A DNA stretch of 64,000 nt, taken from contig CAILUI010000342.1 of the NCBI GenBank assembly GCA_903837355.1, positions 1-64,000 on the forward strand, read 5' to 3'. The notes under the pieces are model-generated. The model ran no database searches and was not told the DNA's origin. It was given only the letters and a program-made list of their open reading frames with translations. The position numbers and the translations under genes were made by a program. Each line of letters opens with the position of its first letter. Position 1 is the first letter of the stretch. Shown one piece after another: positions 26,917 through 35,379 of this stretch. This DNA comes from an uncultured Victivallales bacterium (GTDB taxonomy: Bacteria > Verrucomicrobiota > Lentisphaeria > Oligosphaerales > JAFGRS01).

Positions 26917-29900
26917 CTATTGCTCGGCGCTTCCATCCAGCAGTCGGAAGATGGTTTTCTTGACGGTGATGGCGGCCTCGGGGTGGTACATGATGAGGAC
27001 ATCGGCGCCGGCGTAGAGGAGGCTGGTGGCCGTCGTGGTCTCCCACAGGGCGGCGCGGCGATCGAGGTCGCCCCAGGCGGGGAAGTCCTTCTCGGCCGCC
27101 TTCAGTTCCTTGATCTTGGCGCATTCCTGGCCGGGGTTGCCGAGCATGGGGCCGGCCAGCATCTTATCGCCGCCGAGGCCGGTGAGGCGGATGCGTTCCA
27201 TGACCGAGTAGGTGTACTCCAGGCCGTAGCCCATGGCGCCGGTCATGGGGTCCATGACGATCTGGCCCTGCCTGATGTCCATGTTGGTGAGCAGGATGGT
27301 GAGCTGCTTGGCGATGTTGACATCGATGGGGCTCTGGGCGACGACGCTGTGTCCGTAGGCGAGGGCCGCGCCGGCGATGGTGCGGTAGTTGTCCTGCTCG
27401 ACCCAGTTCAGCAGCAGGTTCTCGCCGGCACAGGCCTGGGCCACGGCTTTCATGACCTCGTTGTTCTTGTCGAAGTGGTTGTGGCCGGTGATGATCAGCG
27501 GCACCTCGACGGCGGCCAGGACACGCTTGACCACGTCGACGGCCGCGGCCGCACTGCGGTTGCCCTTCTCGGGATGGGTGCCCTCGAGCCGCACACTGAT
27601 GAGGTCGGCGCCGTACTGCTCGACGCAGGCCTGCGCCATGCGGGCCGGATCCTGCAGCAGGTCGCCGTAGACGCGGCGCAATACCGCCGGATACTTCTCG
27701 CTGACCGTGTCGAAGACCTCCATCGCCACCAGCGGCCGTTGTGGCATCTGGCCTTCCCAGAGGTGGAAGGGCATGGCCGTCTGGCCGCCGATCAGGTAGG
27801 TCTTGCCGCGCGTGCCGCCTTCCGCCCGCGACGCCCCGAGCTTGACGGTCGCAACCGGGACCTCGCCGACTTCGCGGCGGACGTTGAAGGCGGTTACGGC
27901 ACTGAGACGGTCACGGGCGCTGGGACCGCCACTGGTCGTCGCGAATACCGGTCGAGCCGGCGGCGCGGCGGGCGGCACGGGGAGGGGAGCGCTGGTGGGA
28001 ACGGGACCGCTAACGGGAACGGGTACGGAAGCGGGAACGGAAGCGGGAACGGGGAGGTCCTGGGCGAGGAAGGTGCGCGACAGCGTGGCGATGATCTCGC
28101 GCACGACGTCGCGGGTGACACTGGCCCGGACCTCGGCAGCGAGGTCGCTCTGCCACTGCTGCAGGGCGGCAGCGCTGGGCGGCGGGGCCACGGCGGCGCC
28201 GTCGTGCGACGGCTTCGACGGGGCGGCGGGCGTGCTGGGGGCGGGCGCGACCGGGGTGGCAGCCACGACGGCTGGCGCGGCGACCGGGGCGGCGACCGCG
28301 GCCGGAGCTGGCGCCGCCGGCTCGCTGGCGGCGGCCATGTCCGCCATCTGCAGGGCTGGGTGTCCGACCTTCTCAAGGTAGGCGCGGACCTCGTGCGCCT
28401 CAGTGGCGACCGTTTCGTCGGCGATTTGCTCGAGCAGGTCGGGCACGCCCTGCTCCCCGAAACGCAGCTTGAGGTCCGCCGCCAGCAGCTCCTTCAGCTC
28501 TTTGGGCATCCAGACCAGGCGCCGGTAGCCGCCCTCGGCCTGGAGGAACTTGCGGCTGGTGAGGAAGACTTTGCCGCAGCCCATGAAGCCGGGAGTCTGC
28601 TGGCCGCCGCCGACGCTGCCGGCGAGGCTGGAGAACTTCATGCCGACGGGCGTCTCCCCCTGGAACTCGCGGTTCACGGCCATGATGCCGTTGCACTCGG
28701 GGAGGTAGGCGCAGATGACCTCGAAACAGCCGCAACTGGTCATCGGATTGTCCATGATCGAGTACGCGCAGAACGACTGCACCGACTTGTGGCTGGTGCC
28801 GTAGACGTAGTCGTTGACGCCCTTCCAGACGCCGCGCACCGGGTCCAGGCAGTCGCCCTTCTTGATGGGCTGGTTGGGGCCGGTCGCGTCGATCTCGTGG
28901 GCCGCCTTGCCATCCAGCCAGTTGTAGGCGCCGCACAGCCCGAGGCGTTCGGGGGTGATGACGCAGACGTGGTTGGGGGCGAAGGACTGACACAGCAGGC
29001 AGGAGTAGAAGGTGTCCACGGACTCGTCGGTCATGCTGGCCAGGCGGCGATTGCGCTCGTCGTAGACCTTGCGGGCCACGGCGAGGCGGCGGTTGACCTC
29101 CTCGCCGGCGGTGACCAGAGTGACCTTGACCTTGTCCACGATCGCCGGGTACTCGGCCAGGAACTTGGCGTGGATGATCTCGCCGTAGTGGCGCAGGCGC
29201 AGGCCGCTGGCGAAGCCGGCCTTGGAGACGCGGGTCCAGACGATATCGCGTTGCCCCATGTGCCAGATGCCCTCGGCGCCGTTGACCAGGTGGTGGATCT
29301 GGCGCTCGAGGATGGGCTCGAAGTCGGGCTGCATCTTGCGGCCGGCTACCTCGACCCAGATCGCCAAGGGCAGCGCCGTGCCGTCCGGGACGCTGTCGAT
29401 GTCCGGGCCGATCACCTCGATCTCGCCGTCGTTGATCTGGTCCAGGTTCACGCTGGTGACGAACTCGAAGGCCGGGGTGCGGTTACCGCCGAACTCGACG
29501 CGTACGTCGGTCTTGCGGATGCGTTCGCCCTCGAAGGCGGCGCCGTAGGCGACGGGGATGGGGACGTGGGTGATGCGGATCTTGCAGCCGCGCACCTCGA
29601 GGGCCCGTTCGACCATGGTCTCGTAGGGCACGCTGGAGACGACGTGCTCGTAGGTGCAGACCCCGGTAGGCAGGATCTGCGGGATGGCGGTGTCCGCGAT
29701 CACCGGGAAGCCGTAGTTGATGGCGCCCGCGGCAACGGCGTACTTGTCCGGGGTCACCTCGCCCAAGGCCAGGACGAAGGCGAAGACGCGGTTCTTGTTG
29801 TAGCGCAGGTTGGCCGCAAAGTCGCCTGGCTGCACCCCGCCAAAGGAGAGCGCGGCGCGGTTGGCGAAGCCGAGGGCGTAGACTAGGCTGGAGACGTCCC

Positions 29901-30510
29901 GGCCAAAGGGCACCAGGCGCGTTTCCCAGCCTAACTGTACGCCCTCCTCGGCAAGCTGCTCGGCGAATTGCCGGCCCCCGCTACAGCCCCCCATGAAGAC
30001 ATATAAGTTTTTCTGCTGCAACTCTTTAGCGATCTTTACGGCGATCTTGTTAGTAGGTGCGGCTCCGGTGATGGCGGCAAAGCCGGGAGCCGTGCCATCG
30101 ACGAACTCGATGCCGCGTTCGCGCATGATGACGTCGTTGGCGGCGCCGAGCCAGATGCCCGCGGCCGGGGCCGGACCGATGACCGTCTTGCAGGCTTCGA
30201 TGATTTCGCAGGCGAAGAGGGCGGCGACGCCGGCGTCCAGGGCGTTGCCCAGATAGGGCAGCCAGACGTCGGCGGTCGGACGCTGCGGCAGGAGCTCGCG
30301 GGCGCCGTTGAGCGCGGTCTGCAGGTCCGCCAGGGTTTGCACCTTCTGGCCGGTGAAGCTGTAAATGATGGGCAAATAGTAGGCGGTATCGGGGAAGCCG
30401 ACCGGCGCCGTCGCGCCCTGGGCCGCGATGGCGTCGTTCAGCTTTGCCTGGGCCTTGGCCACCCACTCTATGGCGCCGGCAATGGCGCTGTCGCAGATGA
30501 TCTTAGACAT
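26917..30510 (-). CDS. acsB-acsD: Fusion of acetyl-CoA synthase (AcsB) and corrinoid iron-sulfur protein small subunit (AcsD)
   Basis: One open frame of 1,197 residues covers two Wood-Ljungdahl subunits. Residues 1 to about 730 are a full bacterial ACS that parallels the Moorella enzyme, including PVGFPDTAYYLPII and FGGNRTPAFEFV. The A-cluster cysteines are C504, C507, C516, C526 and the SCGC pair near 593-595. An Ala/Pro-rich linker (about 730-855) includes a short helix and a VPASVPASVPVPV stretch. Residues about 855-1197 are the AcsD TIM barrel (FHLWEGQMPQRPLVAMEVFD, ITGHNHFDKNN, TDPMTGAMGYGLEY-like strand). The two proteins are normally separate. Joining them would tether the methyl donor to the enzyme that uses it. 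The gene overlaps the acsA stop by eight bases and has an AGGAG site. Confidence 0.92.
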   Translation of the reverse strand: MSKIICDSAIAGAIEWVAKAQAKLNDAIAAQGATAPVGFPDTAYYLPIIYSFTGQKVQTLADLQTALNGARELLPQRPTADVWLPYLGNALDAGVAALFACEIIEACKTVIGPAPAAGIWLGAANDVIMRERGIEFVDGTAPGFAAITGAAPTNKIAVKIAKELQQKNLYVFMGGCSGGRQFAEQLAEEGVQLGWETRLVPFGRDVSSLVYALGFANRAALSFGGVQPGDFAANLRYNKNRVFAFVLALGEVTPDKYAVAAGAINYGFPVIADTAIPQILPTGVCTYEHVVSSVPYETMVERALEVRGCKIRITHVPIPVAYGAAFEGERIRKTDVRVEFGGNRTPAFEFVTSVNLDQINDGEIEVIGPDIDSVPDGTALPLAIWVEVAGRKMQPDFEPILERQIHHLVNGAEGIWHMGQRDIVWTRVSKAGFASGLRLRHYGEIIHAKFLAEYPAIVDKVKVTLVTAGEEVNRRLAVARKVYDERNRRLASMTDESVDTFYSCLLCQSFAPNHVCVITPERLGLCGAYNWLDGKAAHEIDATGPNQPIKKGDCLDPVRGVWKGVNDYVYGTSHKSVQSFCAYSIMDNPMTSCGCFEVICAYLPECNGIMAVNREFQGETPVGMKFSSLAGSVGGGQQTPGFMGCGKVFLTSRKFLQAEGGYRRLVWMPKELKELLAADLKLRFGEQGVPDLLEQIADETVATEAHEVRAYLEKVGHPALQMADMAAASEPAAPAPAAVAAPVAAPAVVAATPVAPAPSTPAAPSKPSHDGAAVAPPPSAAALQQWQSDLAAEVRASVTRDVVREIIATLSRTFLAQDLPVPASVPASVPVPVSGPVPTSAPLPVPPAAPPARPVFATTSGGPSARDRLSAVTAFNVRREVGEVPVATVKLGASRAEGGTRGKTYLIGGQTAMPFHLWEGQMPQRPLVAMEVFDTVSEKYPAVLRRVYGDLLQDPARMAQACVEQYGADLISVRLEGTHPEKGNRSAAAAVDVVKRVLAAVEVPLIITGHNHFDKNNEVMKAVAQACAGENLLLNWVEQDNYRTIAGAALAYGHSVVAQSPIDVNIAKQLTILLTNMDIRQGQIVMDPMTGAMGYGLEYTYSVMERIRLTGLGGDKMLAGPMLGNPGQECAKIKELKAAEKDFPAWGDLDRRAALWETTTATSLLYAGADVLIMYHPEAAITVKKTIFRLLDGSAEQ
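27997..28056. repeat. Hexanucleotide micro-repeat inside the AcsB-AcsD linker
   Basis: Ten successive six-base units resemble GGGAAC on the plus strand (GGGAAC, GGGACC, GCTAAC, GGGAAC, GGGTAC, GGAAGC, GGGAAC, GGAAGC, GGGAAC, GGGGAG). On the coding strand they give the alternating Val/Pro/Ser residues of the linker. The same unit type occurs in intergenic spacers of this operon. Confidence 0.8.
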
Positions 30511-32452
30511 TGATCTCTCTCCTGTCCTTCATATCGAGAAGCTTCCGCTCCAGCGCACGGTTGATGCCGAGCCGGTCGCGCTTCTGCTCGATCAGTTCCA
30601 TGATCTTCTCGACCGCGGGGCCCGGTTCCGGGACATCATAGAAGGCGGCGCCGAAGAGCTTCTGCGTTTCCTCGTGGAGGAACTCCTGGACCTTGTCCGA
30701 GCCGGAGGTGTGGAAGGGCAATCCGAGGACGACATCGCAGCCGGAGGCGACGAAGTAGCAGGCGATGGTGACGGCCTTCTCGCTCATCCACTCCGGGGCC
30801 AGGCCGACCGCGGGGAGCTGCGCGAGGTCATCGCCGAGGCCGCCCTCGAGCACGATCTCGGTGGCCGCTTCGAGAATGCGGCCATTGTCGACGCAGCTAC
30901 CCATGTGCAGGATGGGCGGAATACCGACCGTCTCACAAACCTCGCGCAGGCTGGCGCCGGCTGCGGTCAGGGCGGTCTCCGGGGTCAGGGCACCGGTCTT
31001 GGCCGAGGCCTGGGCCGCGCAGCCGGTCTGCAGCACCAGCACATTACGGGCGATCAGCTCGCGGACCACGTGGTTGATGTAGGAATCGGCCTTGGTCTTG
31101 GGGTTATTGCAGCCGACGATGCCGCAGACCCCGCGGATGCGGCCTTGGATGATGGCATCGTTGAGCGGGCGGAAGGAGGCCCGGAAGCGTCCCCCCAGCA
31201 TGTAGCGGATGGCCTCGACGCTGAAGCCCGCCACCAGCGGCTGCTGCTGGCTCGGGATGGCGACCTTGGCCGGGTCACGCCGCGCATAGCGGTCGATGGC
31301 GCGCTTCAGGAGGCTCTTGGCCGAACTCAGGGCGTGGTCGTCGTCGAAGCGCAGGTGCGTGGCGCCGATGGTCTTGGCGATGTCGGCCGTGCTGACGATC
31401 TCGGTGTGGTAGGCCGCGGCCACCTGCGGCAGGCTGGGCATGACGCATTGGACGTCGACCACCATCATCTCCACGGCACCGGTGATGATGGCCAGTTCCT
31501 GCTGGTGGAAGTTGCCGGCCACGGGGATGCCGTGGCGCATGAGAATCTCGTTGGCGGTGCAGCACAGCCCGGCGAGGTTGACGCCCTCCGCCCCCGCGGC
31601 CTGGGCATAGGCTACGACCTCGGGGTCGTTGCAGGCGATGGCCAGCATCTCGGAGAGTGCCGGTTCGTGACCGTGGACGATGACGTTCACCCGCTTCGCC
31701 TCGAGCACGCCCAGGTTGGCGCGTGAGCGCACCGGGGTCGGCGTGCCGAAGAGGATGTCGCCGACCATCGAGGCGAGCCGTGCGCCGCCCCAGCCGTCAG
31801 CCAGGGAGGTGCGGAAGGCCTGCAGGAGCAGGTTGCGGTAGTCGTGGTCGACCCCCATGTGCGTGCGGTGCATGGACTCGACGCACATGCGGTCGATGCC
31901 CAGGGGGGCGACCCCGGTCTCCGCCCAGACGGCCTGACGCTTGCGCGGCGCCAGGCTCAGGGTCTTCAGCGGCTCTTCCTGCGAGGTGAACTCGCCGATG
32001 CAGAGGTGTGCCAGGTCGAGAGCGATGGCGGCGTCGCTGCGGTCGACGGTGGGGATGGCATACTGGGCGGCGGCGCGGTGCAGGGCCTTGGGGTCATTGA
32101 TCCGGTAGTCGCCGCCTTTGCCCTCCGCCACCGCCTTGAGGCGCAGGACGAGGTGCCGGGCGTGGTCGGAATGGGCCGCGCAACCGCCGACGACTTCGCG
32201 CAGGAAGTTGCGGGCCACGATGGTGTCGGCGTCGGCGCCGCAGATGCCGCGCGGGCTCTTGGCCGCGATGCGGCAAGGCCCCATGTGGCAGTTCTTGCAG
32301 CAGACTCCCGAGGTACCGAACTTGCACTGGATGCCCTGCGCATCAAAACGGTCGAAGCAGGTCTCGACGCCGTCGTGCAGGGCTTTGGCGATGACCTCGC
32401 ACGAGGCCTCGTCACTCACCCGGTCTGCGGGTTTCAGGTGTTCTCTGGCCAT
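30503..32452 (-). CDS. acsA: Carbon monoxide dehydrogenase, catalytic (Ni,Fe) subunit
   Basis: AcsA/CooS interconverts CO2 and CO and feeds CO to acetyl-CoA synthase. The 649-residue protein has the D-cluster pair C43 and C51, then the B-cluster cysteines C52, C55, C60 and C71 in QCKFGTSGVCCKNCHMGPCR. The C-cluster ligands are all present: the His of VHGHEP (near 262), the Cys of GLCCTANE (near 296), VQCVMPS (near 334), VGCNNPK (near 448), LQTGCAAQA (near 477) and MGSCVDNGR (near 518). Length is normal. Its stop overlaps the AcsB-AcsD start, and an AGGAG site precedes its ATG. The location next to acsB and CooC genes assigns it to the CODH/ACS complex rather than to a stand-alone CO oxidation system. 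Confidence 0.94.
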   Translation of the reverse strand: MAREHLKPADRVSDEASCEVIAKALHDGVETCFDRFDAQGIQCKFGTSGVCCKNCHMGPCRIAAKSPRGICGADADTIVARNFLREVVGGCAAHSDHARHLVLRLKAVAEGKGGDYRINDPKALHRAAAQYAIPTVDRSDAAIALDLAHLCIGEFTSQEEPLKTLSLAPRKRQAVWAETGVAPLGIDRMCVESMHRTHMGVDHDYRNLLLQAFRTSLADGWGGARLASMVGDILFGTPTPVRSRANLGVLEAKRVNVIVHGHEPALSEMLAIACNDPEVVAYAQAAGAEGVNLAGLCCTANEILMRHGIPVAGNFHQQELAIITGAVEMMVVDVQCVMPSLPQVAAAYHTEIVSTADIAKTIGATHLRFDDDHALSSAKSLLKRAIDRYARRDPAKVAIPSQQQPLVAGFSVEAIRYMLGGRFRASFRPLNDAIIQGRIRGVCGIVGCNNPKTKADSYINHVVRELIARNVLVLQTGCAAQASAKTGALTPETALTAAGASLREVCETVGIPPILHMGSCVDNGRILEAATEIVLEGGLGDDLAQLPAVGLAPEWMSEKAVTIACYFVASGCDVVLGLPFHTSGSDKVQEFLHEETQKLFGAAFYDVPEPGPAVEKIMELIEQKRDRLGINRALERKLLDMKDRREINV

Positions 32453-32597
32453 CCGTCGACTCCTATGCGTTTCACGCCTGCAGAACGATTGCTTCGTAAA
32501 CGGACCTCACGTCGTCCCGGCCCGCTCTGGGAACCGTGTTCTCCGCCACCCGGCCGCGGGATACGGAGATCCCGCGTTCCAGCGCACCAGGACGGCG

Positions 32598-33365
32598 TCA
32601 ACCGCCACCGACCGCCCACGCCACCAGCGCTTCCAGGCGCTGCGCCACCGGGTTCGTGGCGGGCAGCGTCAGCACGCTGGCGCCCTCCTCGCCCAGCCGG
32701 GCCAACTCATCGTCGTCCGGCAAGCCGAGCACCTGCTCTGCGCCCAGTTCGGCCCCCAGCTCGGCCAGGCCGCGGGGGAGTTCGTCGCGCCGCACCCGGT
32801 TCACCACCAGCACCAGATGGCTGTAGCGAATGTCCATCTCCCGAGCCAGCGCGTGCAGCCGGCGCAGCGTCTCCAAACCGCGTTGCGAGGGATCCGTGAC
32901 CAGCACCAGCAGGTCGACGGTGTTGACCAGGCGGCGGGAGAGGTTCTCGAGGCCGGCCTCGTTGTCGAGAACCACGTACGGGTACTGCGCCGCCAACTGC
33001 GCCAGGACCTCGCGGAGCACGTTGTTGGCGTAGCAGTAGCAGCCCGGCCCCTCCGGGCGGCCCATGGCCACGAGGTCGAAGCGGTCCGCCTCGACCAGAC
33101 TCTCGGCAATCTTCAGTTCGAGCAACTGCTGTTTCGAGATGCCGGTGGGCAACCCCTGTCCAGCGATCTGCCGGGCCTGCTCGCGGACGCCGCCGACCGT
33201 GACCTGTGCCTTGACCCCGAGCACGGCATCGAGGCAGGTGTTCGGATCGGCGTCCACGGCCAACACCGGCCCGCGATCGCGGGCGATGAGGCGAGCGACC
33301 AGAAGACCGGCGACGGTCGTCTTGCCGACCCCACCCTTACCGCCGATGGCAATGAGATAGCTCAT
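32598..33365 (-). CDS. cooC: CooC/AcsF-type nickel-insertion ATPase (paralogue 1)
   Basis: CooC-type ATPases load nickel into CODH or ACS. The 255-residue protein has a deviant Walker A KGGVGKTT at 10-17, ADPNTC in switch I and the nickel-binding CxC motif in GPGCYCYANN. The D of VVLDNEAGLENLS (MinD-like Walker A' region) is also present. The spacer before its start consists of GACTACGGGA-like micro-repeats and has no clear ribosome site, so it may depend on translation from upstream. It lies 145 bases upstream of acsA. The second CooC-like gene is 44 bases upstream. One may serve CODH and the other ACS. Confidence 0.87.
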   Translation of the reverse strand: MSYLIAIGGKGGVGKTTVAGLLVARLIARDRGPVLAVDADPNTCLDAVLGVKAQVTVGGVREQARQIAGQGLPTGISKQQLLELKIAESLVEADRFDLVAMGRPEGPGCYCYANNVLREVLAQLAAQYPYVVLDNEAGLENLSRRLVNTVDLLVLVTDPSQRGLETLRRLHALAREMDIRYSHLVLVVNRVRRDELPRGLAELGAELGAEQVLGLPDDDELARLGEEGASVLTLPATNPVAQRLEALVAWAVGGG

Positions 33366-33409
33366 GATGGGACTACGGGATTACCGGACTACGGGACTGC
33401 GGCGCTGGT
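33366..33409. repeat. GACTACGGGA micro-repeat spacer
   Basis: The 44-base gap between the two cooC-like genes is made of imperfect repeats (GACTACGGGATTACCGGACTACGGGACT). It resembles other short-period tracts in the window and carries no visible ribosome site for the downstream gene. Confidence 0.5.
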
Positions 33410-34192
33410 TCATGGCGGCTGGCGCTTCTCGAGCTGGCGCAGGATCGTCTCAAAACGGGCCCGAACCTCGGGGGGGCAGACATCCAGGACAGCGGTACCG
33501 CTGCGGTCCGCCTGACGGATGGACTCGGTGAAGGGGATACAGCCCAGGAGGTCTCCGGCCGGCAAGGCTTCGCGGATGAAGGCCTCGTCCTCGGGGCCGG
33601 TGACCTTGTTGGCCACGAAGCAGAGGTCCCGGATGCCGAGCTCGCCGCACATGCGCACGACGCGGCGGGCGCAGTCGAGGGAGCGCTGGCCGGGCTCAAC
33701 CACGATGACCATGGTGTCGACGCCGCGGGCGGTGCCGCGGCCCAGGTGCTCGACGCCGGCCTCCATGTCCAGGACCAGGGCTTCCTCACGAAAGAGCACC
33801 AGGTCGGTCACCAGAGCGCGGATCAGGATGCTCTCCGGGCAGGCACAGCCCCCGCCGCCGCGCGGCACGGCACCCAGCACCAGCAAGGCCACGCCACGAT
33901 GCAGCGTGGCGTAGGTCTCCGTGATGTCGGAGACCTGCGGATTGAGCCTGAACATCTGGCCATACTGCTGGACCTTGGCGCCGGTGCGCTCTTCGATCAG
34001 CGCGACCTGTTCGGCGATGGGGACGATGCCGGCCTGCTGCGCCGCCGACAGGCCGAGAGCCACGGCGAGGTTGGCAACCGGATCGGCATCCACGGCCACC
34101 ACGCGGCGTCCCTGCTCGGCGAGCAGCAACGCCAGCGTTCCGGCCAGCGTCGACTTGCCGACCCCGCCCTTACCTGAGATGGCGATCTTCAT
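33410..34192 (-). CDS. CooC/AcsF-type nickel-insertion ATPase (paralogue 2)
   Basis: The 260-residue protein has Walker A SGKGGVGKST close to the N-terminus, VDADPVANLA, a CxC metal motif in GGGGCACPES and LVLDMEAGVEHLGRG. These features place it with CooC1/AcsF-like Ni-insertion ATPases. It differs clearly from the neighbouring CooC by its longer switch region and by the CAC rather than CYC metal site. GGAG precedes the ATG. Two paralogues in one CODH/ACS operon occur in other anaerobes and fit separate maturation of the C-cluster of CODH and the A-cluster of ACS. Confidence 0.86.
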   Translation of the reverse strand: MKIAISGKGGVGKSTLAGTLALLLAEQGRRVVAVDADPVANLAVALGLSAAQQAGIVPIAEQVALIEERTGAKVQQYGQMFRLNPQVSDITETYATLHRGVALLVLGAVPRGGGGCACPESILIRALVTDLVLFREEALVLDMEAGVEHLGRGTARGVDTMVIVVEPGQRSLDCARRVVRMCGELGIRDLCFVANKVTGPEDEAFIREALPAGDLLGCIPFTESIRQADRSGTAVLDVCPPEVRARFETILRQLEKRQPP

Positions 34193-34237
34193 GGCGTCTC
34201 CGTACCCCCGGCCCCCGCCTCGCGGCGGCCGCGACGG

Positions 34238-35308
34238 TCAGAACCCGTACTTGCCCCGCAGCAGGTGCGACAGGGCGGCCGTAGTCTCGAAGACCCGCTC
34301 CGCATCGGCCGGGGCCATGGAGCCGGTGCCGCAGGACGGAGTGATCAGGGCCTGGCGCACAATCAGGCCCTTATCGATGCCCTTGGCGGCCAGACCGTCC
34401 ATCACCTGCTCCAGCTTGACGGCGAGACTCTCCGGAGTCTGCTCGCGGATGGCCGCCGAGGTCGGCACCACGCCCCAAGCCAGCATGCCGCCGGCCTCGA
34501 GATGGCGTTTGACCGCGTCGGCGTACATGGCGATGGTCTGGCCGAAGCCGAAGGCGTCGAAGTTGACAATGTCCACGCCCGCATCGATGAGGATGGTCCA
34601 CTCGGTGTTGCCGCAGCAGTGTACCCCGGCGAAGCCGCCTTCGGCCTTGACTGCCGCGACGCACTCGCTGATGGCGGCGACGACGTCATCGCGGCGGACG
34701 GAGACGTAGGTCGAACTGCCGAACGCCGAAAGGATAGGCTCGTCGATGAAACAGATCAGATTCTCGGCATAGGGCTTGAGGGTCTGCAGTTGCCAGCGGC
34801 ACTTCATGGCCATGGTCTTGATGACCACATCGCGAAACTCCTCGTTGTACCAGATGGCCCGCTTGTTCTCGTCAACGATGGTGAGGGCGAAGCTGACCGG
34901 GCCCGTGGTCTGGGCCTTCAGCCATGGCCGCTTGCCGCCGAGCTTCTGCAGCCGCCGCAACAGCCCGTACAGCCCGTGCGAGAAGGCCTCGGAGATGGCC
35001 ATGGCGGCGCAGTCGCCGGTCCCCGCGTCGGGGTCCATGGCGGTCATATAGGTCTCATAGAAGCCGGCGAAGGCCTCGGAGTAGTCGCCCGTGGTGTCGA
35101 TGTACATCCGGCCCTTGGCCTCATCGATGACGGCGCGGGGCATGCCTTCGGAGTACTGGATCTCCATCTGTTCCCGCAGGCCGAAGGCCGACATCTGGGG
35201 CCAGATGGGCGCGTCGAGCGTCCGCAGCGACACGTCGAGCGCGTGCTCCACCTCGGCAAAAGGCATCGACCCGATCGCGGTAGACATCAACTTGGGCTGG
35301 ATGCTCAT
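34238..35308 (-). CDS. Core-MetE-like / uroporphyrinogen-decarboxylase-fold methyltransferase
   Basis: The 356-residue protein matches the C-terminal catalytic half of cobalamin-independent methionine synthase and lacks the N-terminal half. It opens with STAIGSMPFAEVEHALD and IWPQM. VTFALT-like TTGPVSFALTIVDENKR and FIDEPILSAFGSSTY follow, then a zinc site from HCCGNTEW and a late Cys in ITPSCGTGS. Such short forms, described as core-MetE or Mes proteins, can take methyl groups from methyl-corrinoid proteins rather than methyl-folate. Beside a corrinoid iron-sulfur protein operon this would transfer a methyl group to or from homocysteine. An MtaA/MtbA-like role is the alternative. The ATG at 35308 follows GAGG; the extension to 35365 is a hexamer repeat. 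Confidence 0.75.
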   Translation of the reverse strand: MSIQPKLMSTAIGSMPFAEVEHALDVSLRTLDAPIWPQMSAFGLREQMEIQYSEGMPRAVIDEAKGRMYIDTTGDYSEAFAGFYETYMTAMDPDAGTGDCAAMAISEAFSHGLYGLLRRLQKLGGKRPWLKAQTTGPVSFALTIVDENKRAIWYNEEFRDVVIKTMAMKCRWQLQTLKPYAENLICFIDEPILSAFGSSTYVSVRRDDVVAAISECVAAVKAEGGFAGVHCCGNTEWTILIDAGVDIVNFDAFGFGQTIAMYADAVKRHLEAGGMLAWGVVPTSAAIREQTPESLAVKLEQVMDGLAAKGIDKGLIVRQALITPSCGTGSMAPADAERVFETTAALSHLLRGKYGF

Positions 35309-35379
35309 GGGAGCCCTCACTCTCTTTCGACTTCCCGTTCCCGTTCTGGTCCTTGTACCCGTCACCCGTCACCGGGCCG
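35309..35379. repeat. GGGAAC/GGGTAC-type micro-repeat spacer
   Basis: The gap carries TTCCCGTTCCCGTTC and ACCCGTCACCCGTCACC, six- and seven-base repeats closely related on the reverse strand to the GGGAAC units of the AcsB-AcsD linker. Confidence 0.55.

Noticed and set aside
26872-29886. Very long plus-strand open frame opposite acsB-acsD
   Set aside because: It mirrors a highly conserved minus-strand gene, has a low-complexity Gly/Ala/Asp composition typical of antisense frames in GC-rich DNA, and matches no family.
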